From assembly GCA_017430135.1 (NCBI GenBank), contig JAFRNM010000010.1:1-34700 (forward strand): a DNA stretch of 34,700 nucleotides, given 5' to 3'. Made by a program: the position numbers and the translations under genes. The DNA comes from Clostridia bacterium (GTDB taxonomy: Bacteria; Bacillota; Clostridia; TANB77; CAG-508). Shown in pieces: positions 23,279 through 30,545 of this stretch (its first letter is position 1; each line of letters begins with the position of its first letter). Below the pieces are notes generated by a model that made no database searches, was not told the DNA's origin, and saw only the letters and a list, made by a program, of their open reading frames with translations.

Positions 23279-23792
23279 TTTTACCACCTACACTTCCTAT
23301 TAAACCTTCTTTTATAAAAAGTCTTCTAAGACTTGTATATGGTATTCCATACTTTTTAGAGATTGCTTTTGGAGTTTCTCCATCATCAAAATCTCTTTTC
23401 ATTTCTTTTGTTAAAATATATTTAAGTTTTCCTTCAGTTTTATATTTTCTTCTTTCCTTGACATTTTCATAATAATCTAGCAAATCAAGTAATTTATAAT
23501 GTTCTTCTAATATTTTATTTAAAGTCCACCTTGTAACATTATACTTTTTAGCAAGTTGTCTACTTCCCATTCCCATTTCAAAATCAATTACTATGTTATC
23601 TAAATTAATCTTTACGTTATTGTTTTTATTATCATAGGTAATTCTTTTATACTTTTTTAAATCATTTTTCTTATAATAATATTCTTTTATTTTATTTCTT
23701 AGTTCTTTTCTAGGTATATTATATTTTTCACTTAATTGACCTATTGTATATCCTTTCTCAAAATTATCTATTATTCTATAGTGAATAATCAT
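23271..23792 (-). CDS. Triple helix-turn-helix protein
   Basis: About 173 aa from the ATG at 23792 (GAAGGATAACA before it). Three copies of the same resolvase-like HTH are visible: FEKGYTIGQLSEKYNIPRKE (~8-40), FEMGMGSRQLAKKYNVTRWT (~68-100) and FDDGETPKAISKKYGIPYTS (~138-165). Each has the pattern hydrophobic-x3-KKY-x-h-x-R/S. Such proteins can read a long or repeated DNA site as a monomer. It is coupled with the RusA gene and lies downstream of the membrane protein gene, in the operon controlled by the MerR-type promoter. Confidence 0.8.
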   Translation of the reverse strand: MIIHYRIIDNFEKGYTIGQLSEKYNIPRKELRNKIKEYYYKKNDLKKYKRITYDNKNNNVKINLDNIVIDFEMGMGSRQLAKKYNVTRWTLNKILEEHYKLLDLLDYYENVKERRKYKTEGKLKYILTKEMKRDFDDGETPKAISKKYGIPYTSLRRLFIKEGLIGSVGGKNV

Positions 23793-23844
23793 TGTTATCC
23801 TTCTTTCAAATTTATCACTCCCAACATACAAACAACAATTTTTT

Positions 23845-24666
23845 CTAATAAATATACACTAATGTATTACCTGTTTTTATACTTGATCCATCTGAATACT
23901 CAGAATATTCATCTTCTACATATACAAAGTTTTGTCTTCCTGCTCCTAATTTACTTGTTGTCATTTGATACATTCCTCTATATGTAAAACCTTGTCCATT
24001 TCCCTTTGAGCCATTTGTAACACTTGTTCCACAATCACTATGTATTTCATCATTGCTAATAGCTGTTCTTAAAGTATTAATTATTTGCTGTTCCAAACTT
24101 GAATTATGCTTATATATAAATCTTCCTGTTGGAACTGGATTTTTCTTTTCTTCAACAACTGGCTCTGGTTTAACTTCTACAACACTTTCATTTTGTTGTT
24201 TTTCCGCTACACTTGGTTCATTTGAAATACTTTGATTATGATTTGTAGAACTAACCTGTGGCATTGAACTACTACTTTCTATTTTTTCTTCCTTTTTAGT
24301 TTCCTGTATATTTTTTATTTCAGTATTTTCATTTTTACCACTAATTTCTTTTAACTCTGTTTTAGTAGTTAAATTATCACTTTTAATTTCCTTTTCATTA
24401 TTTTCAGTATTAGAATTAATTTGCAATACTTCTTCTTTATTTTCTTTTTTTATTTCTTCAGAAGTTATTAAATCTTTTTCTTTTACTTCATCATTATTTA
24501 CAAGTACGCTATTTTGTAATTCTTCCTCCTTTTTTATTTTTATCAATTTTGATACTGTAAAACTTAATACAAATACTATAGAAAAAAGCACACAAAACAA
24601 TACAGTATAATACATCCTTTTATGTTTATTTAAAAACACATTGATCTTACTATTATTGTCTTTCAT
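23845..24666 (-). CDS. Membrane-anchored protein with Lys/Glu-rich stalk
   Basis: About 273 aa. The ATG at 24666 is better placed behind AAAGGG than the GTG at 24675. A positively charged N-terminus is followed by one membrane segment (YYTVLFCVLFSIVFVLSFTV, ~20-39). A long low-complexity stalk of Lys, Glu, Ser and Thr spans ~45-170, and a small globular end carries CGTSVTNGSKG...GFTYRGMYQMTT...GRQNFVYVEDEY. This is the layout of an extracytoplasmic domain held away from the membrane. The end domain was not recognised. It heads the operon with the triple-HTH and RusA genes. Confidence 0.7.
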   Translation of the reverse strand: MKDNNSKINVFLNKHKRMYYTVLFCVLFSIVFVLSFTVSKLIKIKKEEELQNSVLVNNDEVKEKDLITSEEIKKENKEEVLQINSNTENNEKEIKSDNLTTKTELKEISGKNENTEIKNIQETKKEEKIESSSSMPQVSSTNHNQSISNEPSVAEKQQNESVVEVKPEPVVEEKKNPVPTGRFIYKHNSSLEQQIINTLRTAISNDEIHSDCGTSVTNGSKGNGQGFTYRGMYQMTTSKLGAGRQNFVYVEDEYSEYSDGSSIKTGNTLVYIY

Positions 24667-24698
24667 TTCACTCACCCTTTCTATTTCTATTTACTTTT

Positions 24699-24727
24699 AT
24701 TTTAACTCAAAGTATACTCCAAGTCAA
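24699..24727 (-). promoter_or_regulatory. Promoter with MerR-type dyad
   Basis: Minus strand TTGACT (24722-24727), 17-bp spacer, TAAAAT (24699-24704). The spacer holds CTTGGAGTATACTTTGAG (24706-24723), an imperfect dyad around GTATAC, with the same feel as MerR-family operators located between -35 and -10. No MerR gene is in the window. Confidence 0.6.
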
Positions 24728-24765
24728 TATAAATAATGATTTTTTTCTAAAAAGGGCTTAAAATT

Positions 24766-24809
24766 AAAAATAAGAGGAATTTAAAACATAACATTTTAAT
24801 CTTCCTCTT
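24766..24809 (-). terminator. Terminator after spoVG
   Basis: AAGAGGAA / TTCCTCTT stem with a large AT-rich loop (TTAAAAT/GTTTTAA can pair further) and a following ATTTTT on the minus strand. Confidence 0.75.
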
Positions 24810-24820
24810 TTGTATCGTTT

Positions 24821-25078
24821 TTAATATTCTTTTACATACGCTTCTAATACTGCATCTGTAATTATTGTCCTTAATTCATTATTAATTGGGTGGCAAATAT
24901 CTTTTATTACTCCTTCTGGTGTTTTTTTGCTTGGCATTGACAAAAATAATTTACCATCTTTTTTAGATTCAATTATTCTAATCTCGTGAATAACTAAAGA
25001 ATCATTTAAAGTTACTTCTGCTACTCCTCTTAAAGCTCCACTATCTAATTTTCTTATCTTTACTCCTGTTACTTCCAT
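24821..25078 (-). CDS. spoVG: SpoVG family regulator
   Basis: 85 aa, matching the family length. MEVTGVKIRKLDSG, VIHEIRIIESKKDGKLFLSMPSKKTPEGVIKDICHPIN and ITDAVLEAY follow the SpoVG consensus closely. SpoVG proteins are small DNA- and RNA-binding regulators in Firmicutes. This copy is in an accessory operon behind a tandem SpoVG-like gene and the 112-aa gene, and not in the usual chromosomal context (next to purR/glmU), so it is probably an element-encoded paralogue. The intergenic gap is 5 bp. Confidence 0.92.
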   Translation of the reverse strand: MEVTGVKIRKLDSGALRGVAEVTLNDSLVIHEIRIIESKKDGKLFLSMPSKKTPEGVIKDICHPINNELRTIITDAVLEAYVKEY

Positions 25079-25083
25079 TTTTA

Positions 25084-25422
25084 TTAATCTCCTTCATTAT
25101 AATCTTTCTCATATTCTATATTTTCATCTGTTGGGTTTGTATCTTCTATAATTTCTTCTTTTGTTTCATTTAGTTTATTAAAAGAAAAACTCATTTTATC
25201 TTTTTTATAATTCTTTTCAAATTTTCTTAAAAATTCTTCTTTTAGCATATCTACTGTAGATTGAATTGCCGAAAACATTTCTTCAGCATCTTCTTTTGTA
25301 TAATCATAGTTATTAGAATTTGCCATTGGTTCTAATATTTGTAAATTATGAATTGCATTATTTACTCTCTTTCCTGCAATTTCTATAAACTTATTTCTTT
25401 TTTCTTGATTAACTTCGTACAT
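25084..25422 (-). CDS. 112-aa helical element protein, function unknown
   Basis: The ATG at 25422 follows AAGGAGAA; the longer frame from 25470 overlaps the previous gene without a site. The protein (MYEVNQEKRNKFIEIAGKR, NNAIHNLQILEPMANSNNYDYTKEDAEEMFSAIQ) is a helical bundle with an acidic tail (ENIEYEKDYNEGD). Similar proteins with the pattern KRVNNAIxxL...NYxYTxE occur widely in Firmicutes islands and phages, to my knowledge without a known function. It lies between the two SpoVG-type genes. Confidence 0.75.
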   Translation of the reverse strand: MYEVNQEKRNKFIEIAGKRVNNAIHNLQILEPMANSNNYDYTKEDAEEMFSAIQSTVDMLKEEFLRKFEKNYKKDKMSFSFNKLNETKEEIIEDTNPTDENIEYEKDYNEGD

Positions 25423-25438
25423 AATAATATTCTCCTTC

Positions 25439-26131
25439 CTATATTGACATTTCTTCATCATCAATATCATTTGAACTCATTTGTGTTTCCAAAGCTTCAA
25501 CATATGCTTCTTCAATTGATTGTCTAAATCTTTCTCTTAATCCTTGTGCTGATGGGAATACTTTATCAATATATTCTTTTTCATTTTCTTTTTCTATTGT
25601 CTTTTGAGGGAATTGAATTGCAATAAAAGGTTTACCATCTTCTTGTCTGACAAACTCTTTTACAACAATATCATTAAATTTTATAATGTTACCATATAAT
25701 AAATTAGAAAAACCTCTTAAACTATTATCATTAGTTTCTACTGGATATACTTTACTATTGATTCTTCCATTATCGTACTCTATATCTGTAATTAATTCTG
25801 CTGTATATCTATTAAACTCATTAGCTTCTTTTTTCTCTAATGCTTCACTTAAAACTGTTTTTATATCATACACTAATGATTCTCTAATTTTTTCATCTGT
25901 ACTATATAATTCTACAGCTTTTACATATCTCTTTTCTCCTTCATTTGTTTCGTAAGTCCTAGATAATGGCATATCAAAGATTAACTTTTGTCCATCTGAA
26001 GTATCTCTAACTTTTACAGCTACATCTCTAACAACCACATCTCCTATTGTTAAATCTGCAAAACCTTTTATTTCTGGAGTTTTTTCACTATTAACTTTTC
26101 TTAAGTTTACTTTTAATACAAGTTTTTCCAT
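25439..26131 (-). CDS. Tandem SpoVG-like protein
   Basis: 230 aa with two SpoVG-like units. Unit 1 (residues ~3-98): VNLRKVNSEKTPEIKGFADLTIGDVVVRDVAVKV, KLIFDMPLSRTY, then VYDIKTVLSEAL. Unit 2 (~108-215): LITDIEYDNG, LRGFSNLLYGNIIKFNDIVVKEFV, KPFIAIQFPQKT, then RFRQSIEEAYVEAL. Each has the order strand pair, FADLTI-like, h-DV-V, MPxKxT-like, terminal helix. Single SpoVG is 85 aa and dimerises, so this may be a covalent dimer. First gene of the operon behind promoter P2. The tail is acidic (DDEEMSI). Confidence 0.78.
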   Translation of the reverse strand: MEKLVLKVNLRKVNSEKTPEIKGFADLTIGDVVVRDVAVKVRDTSDGQKLIFDMPLSRTYETNEGEKRYVKAVELYSTDEKIRESLVYDIKTVLSEALEKKEANEFNRYTAELITDIEYDNGRINSKVYPVETNDNSLRGFSNLLYGNIIKFNDIVVKEFVRQEDGKPFIAIQFPQKTIEKENEKEYIDKVFPSAQGLRERFRQSIEEAYVEALETQMSSNDIDDEEMSI

Positions 26132-26149
26132 TTTTTACTTCTCCTTTCT

Positions 26150-26260
26150 TAAAAAAATTTCAAACAAAAAAGTCCAGAGAGTTTTCTCTGAACTTCTTAT
26201 TTGATACTAAAATATTAACTTATTTTTATTTAAAAGTAAATGTCAGTTTTTGCACAGTTT
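26150..26260 (-). promoter_or_regulatory. Shared-box promoter P2 and leader hairpin of the SpoVG operon
   Basis: Minus strand: box TGTGCAAAAACTGACA (26241-26256), -35 TTTACT (26235-26240), 17-bp spacer, TAATAT. The leader stem GTTCAGAGA / TCTCTGGAC (26168-26198) with a T6 tail is nearly the same as in P1, and the two leaders match over about 125 bp, through to the ribosome binding site AAAGGAG. Confidence 0.75.
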
Positions 26261-26272
26261 TTGTTAATGATT

Positions 26273-26857
26273 TTATATTTCATTTTCTTCTTCCAATTCA
26301 TTATTTTTTTGTTCTTTATTTTCTTTTAATTTAGCTTTAAGTTCTTTTATTTCTTTTTTTAAGTTTTCGTTTTCTTCTTTTAAAAATTTAAGTTCTATTG
26401 TATCATAAAAATTATCATTTATTTTATTTTTTATATAATCTTTACTTCCCAAGCTAATATAATCATTACTTGCAACTACAAGATGATCAAGTAATTCAAT
26501 TTGATAAGCTTTTAATAATTTACTTGTTTTCTTAGTAATATCTATATCTAATTGACTTGGTTTGCAATCTCCTGAAGGATGATTATGTGCTAAAATAACT
26601 CTATCAGAATTTTCTAAAATTGCAGTTCTTATAATTTCTTTTTGTTCAAAATTCACACAATTTCCTCTACCTTTTCCTAATAATGTAACTTTTGTTACAT
26701 TATTTCTATTATCTAAACAAAATAGAAGCATAAATTCTTGTGTTGCATCCTTGATTTCTTGAACTTCTTCCAATTTATATATATCTATCGGTTCTGTAAT
26801 TTTTCTCTTATTTATTAATGAACCTGTTTTCTTTTCAATTTCAATAGTTAAACTCAT
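26273..26857 (-). CDS. RadC-like JAB-domain protein with coiled-coil tail
   Basis: 194 aa. The MPN/JAB core covers residues ~30-140, with the metal-binding motif HNHPSGDCKPSQLDID (92-107). This is the RadC type found on plasmids, phages and ICEs. The helix-hairpin-helix that precedes the core in chromosomal RadC is absent. Residues ~150-194 form a Lys/Glu coiled coil ending in ELEEENEI. The molecular role of RadC-like proteins is still unclear. Last gene of the sortase operon, with a 14-bp gap. Confidence 0.88.
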   Translation of the reverse strand: MSLTIEIEKKTGSLINKRKITEPIDIYKLEEVQEIKDATQEFMLLFCLDNRNNVTKVTLLGKGRGNCVNFEQKEIIRTAILENSDRVILAHNHPSGDCKPSQLDIDITKKTSKLLKAYQIELLDHLVVASNDYISLGSKDYIKNKINDNFYDTIELKFLKEENENLKKEIKELKAKLKENKEQKNNELEEENEI

Positions 26858-26871
26858 AATGTCCTCCTTTA

Positions 26872-27534
26872 TTACATTTCTTCCTCTTCTTCTCTTTCTT
26901 TTATATCTTCAATAAATCCATCTAAGTATTCATCTTTTAATCCAATAATATAATTATAAGGTTCATCGTTTTCTTCAATAGCTTTATCGAAAACATCATT
27001 TGCTTGTTTTTCTAATTCATCTTCAGAAACACTTTCTGGTAAAATATCCTCATCAACTAATCTAGCTTTTATCTGTTCAATAATACTTTCAAAATCAAAT
27101 GCCTCTTCCATATTTTCTATATCTTCAGAAATCAATTGCATTTCATCATTATTTGAATATTCATCAAATACTGCTTCATATTTTTTATAATCCCATTTAT
27201 TTAATGTTCTTTCTCTTGAATTATGTGTTTCAAGTTCAACTATTGCACTAAATCTTATAAATGGAGTTAAAAAATTCAAGTTTTTCTTTAGACTTTCTAT
27301 CGCTTTAATTGGTTCTAATGTTTTTTCATCAAACATTAAAGAAGCAAGTGTTATTGAATTATAATAATGTCCTTGAGCCCATTGTATTTTATTATCTTTT
27401 ATAATTTCTGGTTTATAACCAATAACATACTGATTTTCATATTTCATTAAAGCATAATTTCCTTTATTTTCTATAACATAAACTTTTGCATTTAAACTCC
27501 CGTCTAAAATATATTCTTTTCCAGATTCTATCAT
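26872..27534 (-). CDS. 220-aa acidic protein, function unknown
   Basis: The ATG at 27534 overlaps the sortase stop (ATGA) behind GGGGAGG, which encodes the sortase tail, so translation is coupled; the longer frame from 27564 is not needed. The N-terminal ~110 residues look like a small beta domain (KEYILDGSLNAKVYVIENKGNYALMKYENQYVIGYKPE). The rest is helical and very acidic, ending EREEEEEM. No membrane segment. No motif was recognised. Confidence 0.7.
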   Translation of the reverse strand: MIESGKEYILDGSLNAKVYVIENKGNYALMKYENQYVIGYKPEIIKDNKIQWAQGHYYNSITLASLMFDEKTLEPIKAIESLKKNLNFLTPFIRFSAIVELETHNSRERTLNKWDYKKYEAVFDEYSNNDEMQLISEDIENMEEAFDFESIIEQIKARLVDEDILPESVSEDELEKQANDVFDKAIEENDEPYNYIIGLKDEYLDGFIEDIKEREEEEEM

Positions 27535-28103
27535 AGTTCTTCCTCCCCTTTTCCAATAATACATAATCTAAATTGAGGTTCATTTTCTACACAAGTTATC
27601 AATGTTATTCTATTTTCTTTTGTATTTTCAAGCACACTAACATCTTCTTCTTTAATTTTTTCAATTTGAATAACCTCATAATTTTTTTCTTCATTCTTAG
27701 TAGTATAAGTTATCAAATCTTTTTCTTTGATGTTTTTTAAATTTTCAAAATAATTATGTTCGTACCCTCTATTATGTGCTGCTAAACATACATTTCCTTC
27801 TAAATAACTTGTTTCTGAAAAATGTCCTATTGCTTTCTCTAAAATGCTATCTTCTGTTCCCTCTCTTATTGGAGCTTTTTCTAAACCAATAGATTTGATA
27901 GTTAAATATCCAATAATATCTTCAGCGTTTTCTTCATTATCTTCTTTCGTATTATCAATTGTAATAGTTTCTAATACTTTTTCATCTTCCAACAAAGTTT
28001 CTCTTTTTATTTGTTCAATATTTTGTAAAAGAAATATTATTCCATCAATAGCAACTAGAACTATCGCTATTATGCAAATAATCAAAATTTTTTTGTTTTT
28101 CAT
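27531..28103 (-). CDS. Sortase, class D-like
   Basis: 190 aa with an N-terminal membrane anchor (KILIICIIAIVLVAIDGIIFLL, ~4-25). The catalytic residues are present in order: His in LAAHNRG (~110), Cys in TLITCVEN (~173) and Arg in QFRLCII (~181). TLITC and the size fit class D/E-like sortases of Firmicutes. It should cleave an LPXTG-type signal and attach surface proteins to the cell wall or to each other. The only candidate substrate seen is the LPKTGF protein at 20152. First gene of the operon behind promoter P3. The last codons also form the ribosome binding site of the next gene. Confidence 0.88.
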   Translation of the reverse strand: MKNKKILIICIIAIVLVAIDGIIFLLQNIEQIKRETLLEDEKVLETITIDNTKEDNEENAEDIIGYLTIKSIGLEKAPIREGTEDSILEKAIGHFSETSYLEGNVCLAAHNRGYEHNYFENLKNIKEKDLITYTTKNEEKNYEVIQIEKIKEEDVSVLENTKENRITLITCVENEPQFRLCIIGKGEEEL

Positions 28104-28117
28104 TTTTTGTGTTCCTT

Positions 28118-28222
28118 TCTTATAAAATTTAAAAAGCTCAGAGATAAAATTTCTCTGAACTTTTCATAGTATTAAAATACATTATTTTATATTAAAAGTA
28201 AATGTCAGTTTTTGCACAGTTT
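28118..28222 (-). promoter_or_regulatory. Shared-box promoter P3 and leader hairpin of the sortase operon
   Basis: Minus strand: box CTGTGCAAAAACTGACA (28204-28220), -35 TTTACT (28198-28203), 17-bp spacer, TATTTT. The leader stem AAAAGTTCAGAGA / TCTCTGAGCTTTT (28132-28165) ends in T5, followed by AAGAAAGGAA. Confidence 0.72.
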
Positions 28223-28229
28223 TTGTATT

Positions 28230-29057
28230 TTATAATTCTTCCTCTTCTTCTATTTCATCATCAACATAGTAAGCTTCTCCTGTTTCTTGATCATATATAA
28301 AACCAGCATAATATTCTCCTAAGTTCATCATATCTTTTAATACATTTTTAGCTGAATTTAAGTCTGACATTACATCATATTGAAATGGCTCATTTTCTTC
28401 AAAGTCTTCTTTGCTATTATAAAGTAGAATTTCATATTTGCATTCATCATCTCTTATTGTATCTATATCTTCGCCATTTATATACCTAATTGCACTTTCT
28501 TTTGTTTTAAAATCTTCTGTATAAAGCTTTCCAGTTTTATTATCTATGGCTGTATAACCATCATCATACTTAATTAAAAATGTTCTTAATTCTTCTTCCT
28601 CAAATTTAGTATTACTTTCAAACTTTTTTAATAATTCATTGAACCTATTTTCATCTATTGTATTTTCAAATATAATACTATTTTCATATTGATTATTTAA
28701 TGTAATTAAATAATCAGCTAATTCCGTCAATTTACAAAAATGATTTGAACCACCAGTCCAGTCCTTTTCATCTTTCATTGTTCTGTATAAGATTTTATCT
28801 GCCCATTCATTTTTCCACCATCTAACATCAGAAATCGAAATATAATAACACAATTTATTCTTTTTATTTTGCAATACTGCTGAAAAATTATAATGATTTT
28901 TTGAAAAATCTTTTAATTCAAATCCTAGTTCTTTACACATTTCTTTTAATACATTCTTATAATCACTTTCAAAATCTCTATATTGCTTTGAAGTTGTAAC
29001 TCCCCAATTTTCGATTTCTTTATTATACCACTTATTTAAAAAACTATTTATTTTCAT
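28230..29057 (-). CDS. Element-conserved 275-aa protein, function unknown
   Basis: The first ~125 residues carry YYISISDVRWWKNEWADKILYRT and KDWTGGSNHFCKL, a pattern I know from conserved hypothetical proteins of phages, plasmids and ICEs. The middle part (GYTAIDNKTGKLYTEDFKTKESAIRYI) and the end (YYAGFIYDQETGEAYYVDD) look like small repeated strand-turn modules. The tail is EIEEEEEL. Single gene behind promoter P4 and closest to the right end of the block. Confidence 0.75.
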   Translation of the reverse strand: MKINSFLNKWYNKEIENWGVTTSKQYRDFESDYKNVLKEMCKELGFELKDFSKNHYNFSAVLQNKKNKLCYYISISDVRWWKNEWADKILYRTMKDEKDWTGGSNHFCKLTELADYLITLNNQYENSIIFENTIDENRFNELLKKFESNTKFEEEELRTFLIKYDDGYTAIDNKTGKLYTEDFKTKESAIRYINGEDIDTIRDDECKYEILLYNSKEDFEENEPFQYDVMSDLNSAKNVLKDMMNLGEYYAGFIYDQETGEAYYVDDEIEEEEEL

Positions 29058-29086
29058 TTCTACCTCCTTGAATTTTAAAAATAAAA

Positions 29087-29212
29087 AAAAGACTAAGAGT
29101 TGTTAAACTCCTAATCTTTTGAGGTTACAGATAACCTACTAAAAATGGCTGACTAATAGAATAATACCTTAATTATATCTAAAAGTAAATGTCATTTTTT
29201 GCATAGATTTTG
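29087..29212 (-). promoter_or_regulatory. Shared-box promoter P4 with two leader hairpins
   Basis: Minus strand: box TATGCAAAAAATGACA (29190-29205), -35 TTTACT (29184-29189), 17-bp spacer, -10 TATTAT. The leader holds AGGTTA-TCTG-TAACCT (29122-29137) and then a perfect 15-bp stem with a TAAC loop and T8 (29087-29120). The second hairpin is a strong intrinsic terminator located before the first gene. Confidence 0.78.
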
Positions 29213-29241
29213 TACACAAAATCAAAATCTTCCGAATATTT

Positions 29242-29889
29242 TTAAATTAAGAATAATGCCAAAACATCAGCTAAAAAATGTGGTATCCAACTACACCATG
29301 CATTATCTGTTTCTTTAAATACTAATCCAAAAAGTGCTGAATCAATAAATACAAATAATAGATCGTATGCTACTATTGCAAAATTGCCTGAACTATAATG
29401 TCCTAAAGCAAACAGTATAGAAGTTAGAATTATTGAAAATATATAACGTATTTTTTTAGTTGTTTGTTTTTGAAAGAATGCTCTCCATGCTATTTCTTCT
29501 CCTAAAGTCATTACTCCCATTAATAATATGGTTTTCATTAATTCAGACGATGTAACAAAACTAATTCTATATTTTATATGTTCATTAAATTCTGGTAAGA
29601 ACTTATTTGCAATTACTGTACATAATATAACAGATACAAAAGGCAATATAGCAAAAATAATTGCTTTTGGATTATTCTTAAAATCTTTAAAAATAGTTTT
29701 TATATCTAATCCTTCTGTTTTTGTTTCATTTGTTTTTTTAGTAGTAAAATAAGCAACTACTCCAACTATAACAGAAATACCTGATAGTTTTAATACCTCT
29801 CCATTTACTTTAATATCTAATAAATTTGTTAATGACAATAACCCCATTACAATTAAAAATATAATTACTGTTTTATTTATTTTTTTCAT
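29242..29889 (-). CDS. CPBP family intramembrane metalloprotease
   Basis: 215 aa with about six membrane segments. Motif 1 is GEEIAWRAFF (the EExxxR pair), motif 2 is FALGHY (FxxxH), and the third His is in SWIPHFLAD; all are in the expected order for CPBP (Abi/CAAX-like) glutamic-type intramembrane proteases. Such proteins process membrane peptides or serve in bacteriocin immunity; the target is unknown. It lies 10 bp after the TetR gene in the same operon, so its level is probably set by that repressor. Confidence 0.88.
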   Translation of the reverse strand: MKKINKTVIIFLIVMGLLSLTNLLDIKVNGEVLKLSGISVIVGVVAYFTTKKTNETKTEGLDIKTIFKDFKNNPKAIIFAILPFVSVILCTVIANKFLPEFNEHIKYRISFVTSSELMKTILLMGVMTLGEEIAWRAFFQKQTTKKIRYIFSIILTSILFALGHYSSGNFAIVAYDLLFVFIDSALFGLVFKETDNAWCSWIPHFLADVLALFLI

Positions 29890-29899
29890 ATAACCTCCA

Positions 29900-30445
29900 T
29901 TAATTTATATAAAAAACTTTTTTCAATATTTTTATACATTCTTTTTCATTATAAGCCATAGAATTATTAGCAAGTAAACTTGCTATTCCATGTGCTGTAA
30001 TAAAAAGTATTGTAAACTTTTCTTTAATTTGATTACCATTTAAGTTTGTTTCTTTTTGAACTATATCAAATATACTTTGAAGACCATCCTCATTATTATC
30101 AATTAAATCTTTAAAATTAAAATTCGAAAATTTATTACTTTGAAATAAATATTTAAATAAATTTTTCTCTTCATTAGCAAATTTTATATATTGTAGTCCA
30201 ATACTTAATAAGGGATTAATATCGCTTTCTTTCATTAAAAATTCAGAATGATATTTGTCAACCATTGTATATATCTCTTCTTTTAACATATCCATATTTT
30301 TATAATGATACATTATCGGTTGTGTAGAGCAACTTAATTTATTTGCAATATTTCTAACATTTAAATTTTCAATTCCATCTTTCCTAATAATTTCTATACT
30401 ACTTTCTAATATCATTTCTTTAGATATTTTTGGAATTGGTGGCAT
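29900..30445 (-). CDS. TetR/AcrR family regulator
   Basis: About 181 aa from the ATG at 30445, which follows AAGGAGG; the longer frame from 30481 overlaps the operator. The HTH (GIENLNVRNIANKLSCSTQPIMYHYKNMDML) is at ~23-52, and a helical C-terminal domain follows. It is co-transcribed with the CPBP protease gene. A doubled 12-bp site at its transcription start suggests autorepression. Confidence 0.88.
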   Translation of the reverse strand: MPPIPKISKEMILESSIEIIRKDGIENLNVRNIANKLSCSTQPIMYHYKNMDMLKEEIYTMVDKYHSEFLMKESDINPLLSIGLQYIKFANEEKNLFKYLFQSNKFSNFNFKDLIDNNEDGLQSIFDIVQKETNLNGNQIKEKFTILFITAHGIASLLANNSMAYNEKECIKILKKVFYIN

Positions 30446-30461
30446 TTTATCCTCCTTTTTA

Positions 30462-30515
30462 TAACGTTTGTTATGTAACATTTGTTATTATATACTAAAA
30501 CAAAATAAAAAGCAA
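30462..30515 (-). promoter_or_regulatory. TetR operon promoter with doubled operator
   Basis: Minus strand: TTGCTT (30510-30515), 17-bp spacer, TATAAT (30487-30492). Plus-strand reading shows TAACGTTTGTTA (30462-30473) and TAACATTTGTTA (30476-30487), 14 bp apart, each with inverted TAAC/GTTA arms, covering the start of transcription. Confidence 0.7.
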
Positions 30516-30545
30516 TAGAATTTTTAAAATTTCTATTACTTTTTT
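30507..30545 (-). terminator. Terminator after the metalloprotease gene
   Basis: Stem AAAAAGTAATAGAA / TTCTATTGCTTTTT. The downstream arm contains the -35 box of the TetR promoter, so the two signals are merged. Confidence 0.7.

Noticed and set aside
15227..25422. Homology between the 66-aa protein (15227) and the 112-aa protein (25084)
   Set aside because: Only the short YxKEDA pattern is shared; too little to claim common origin.
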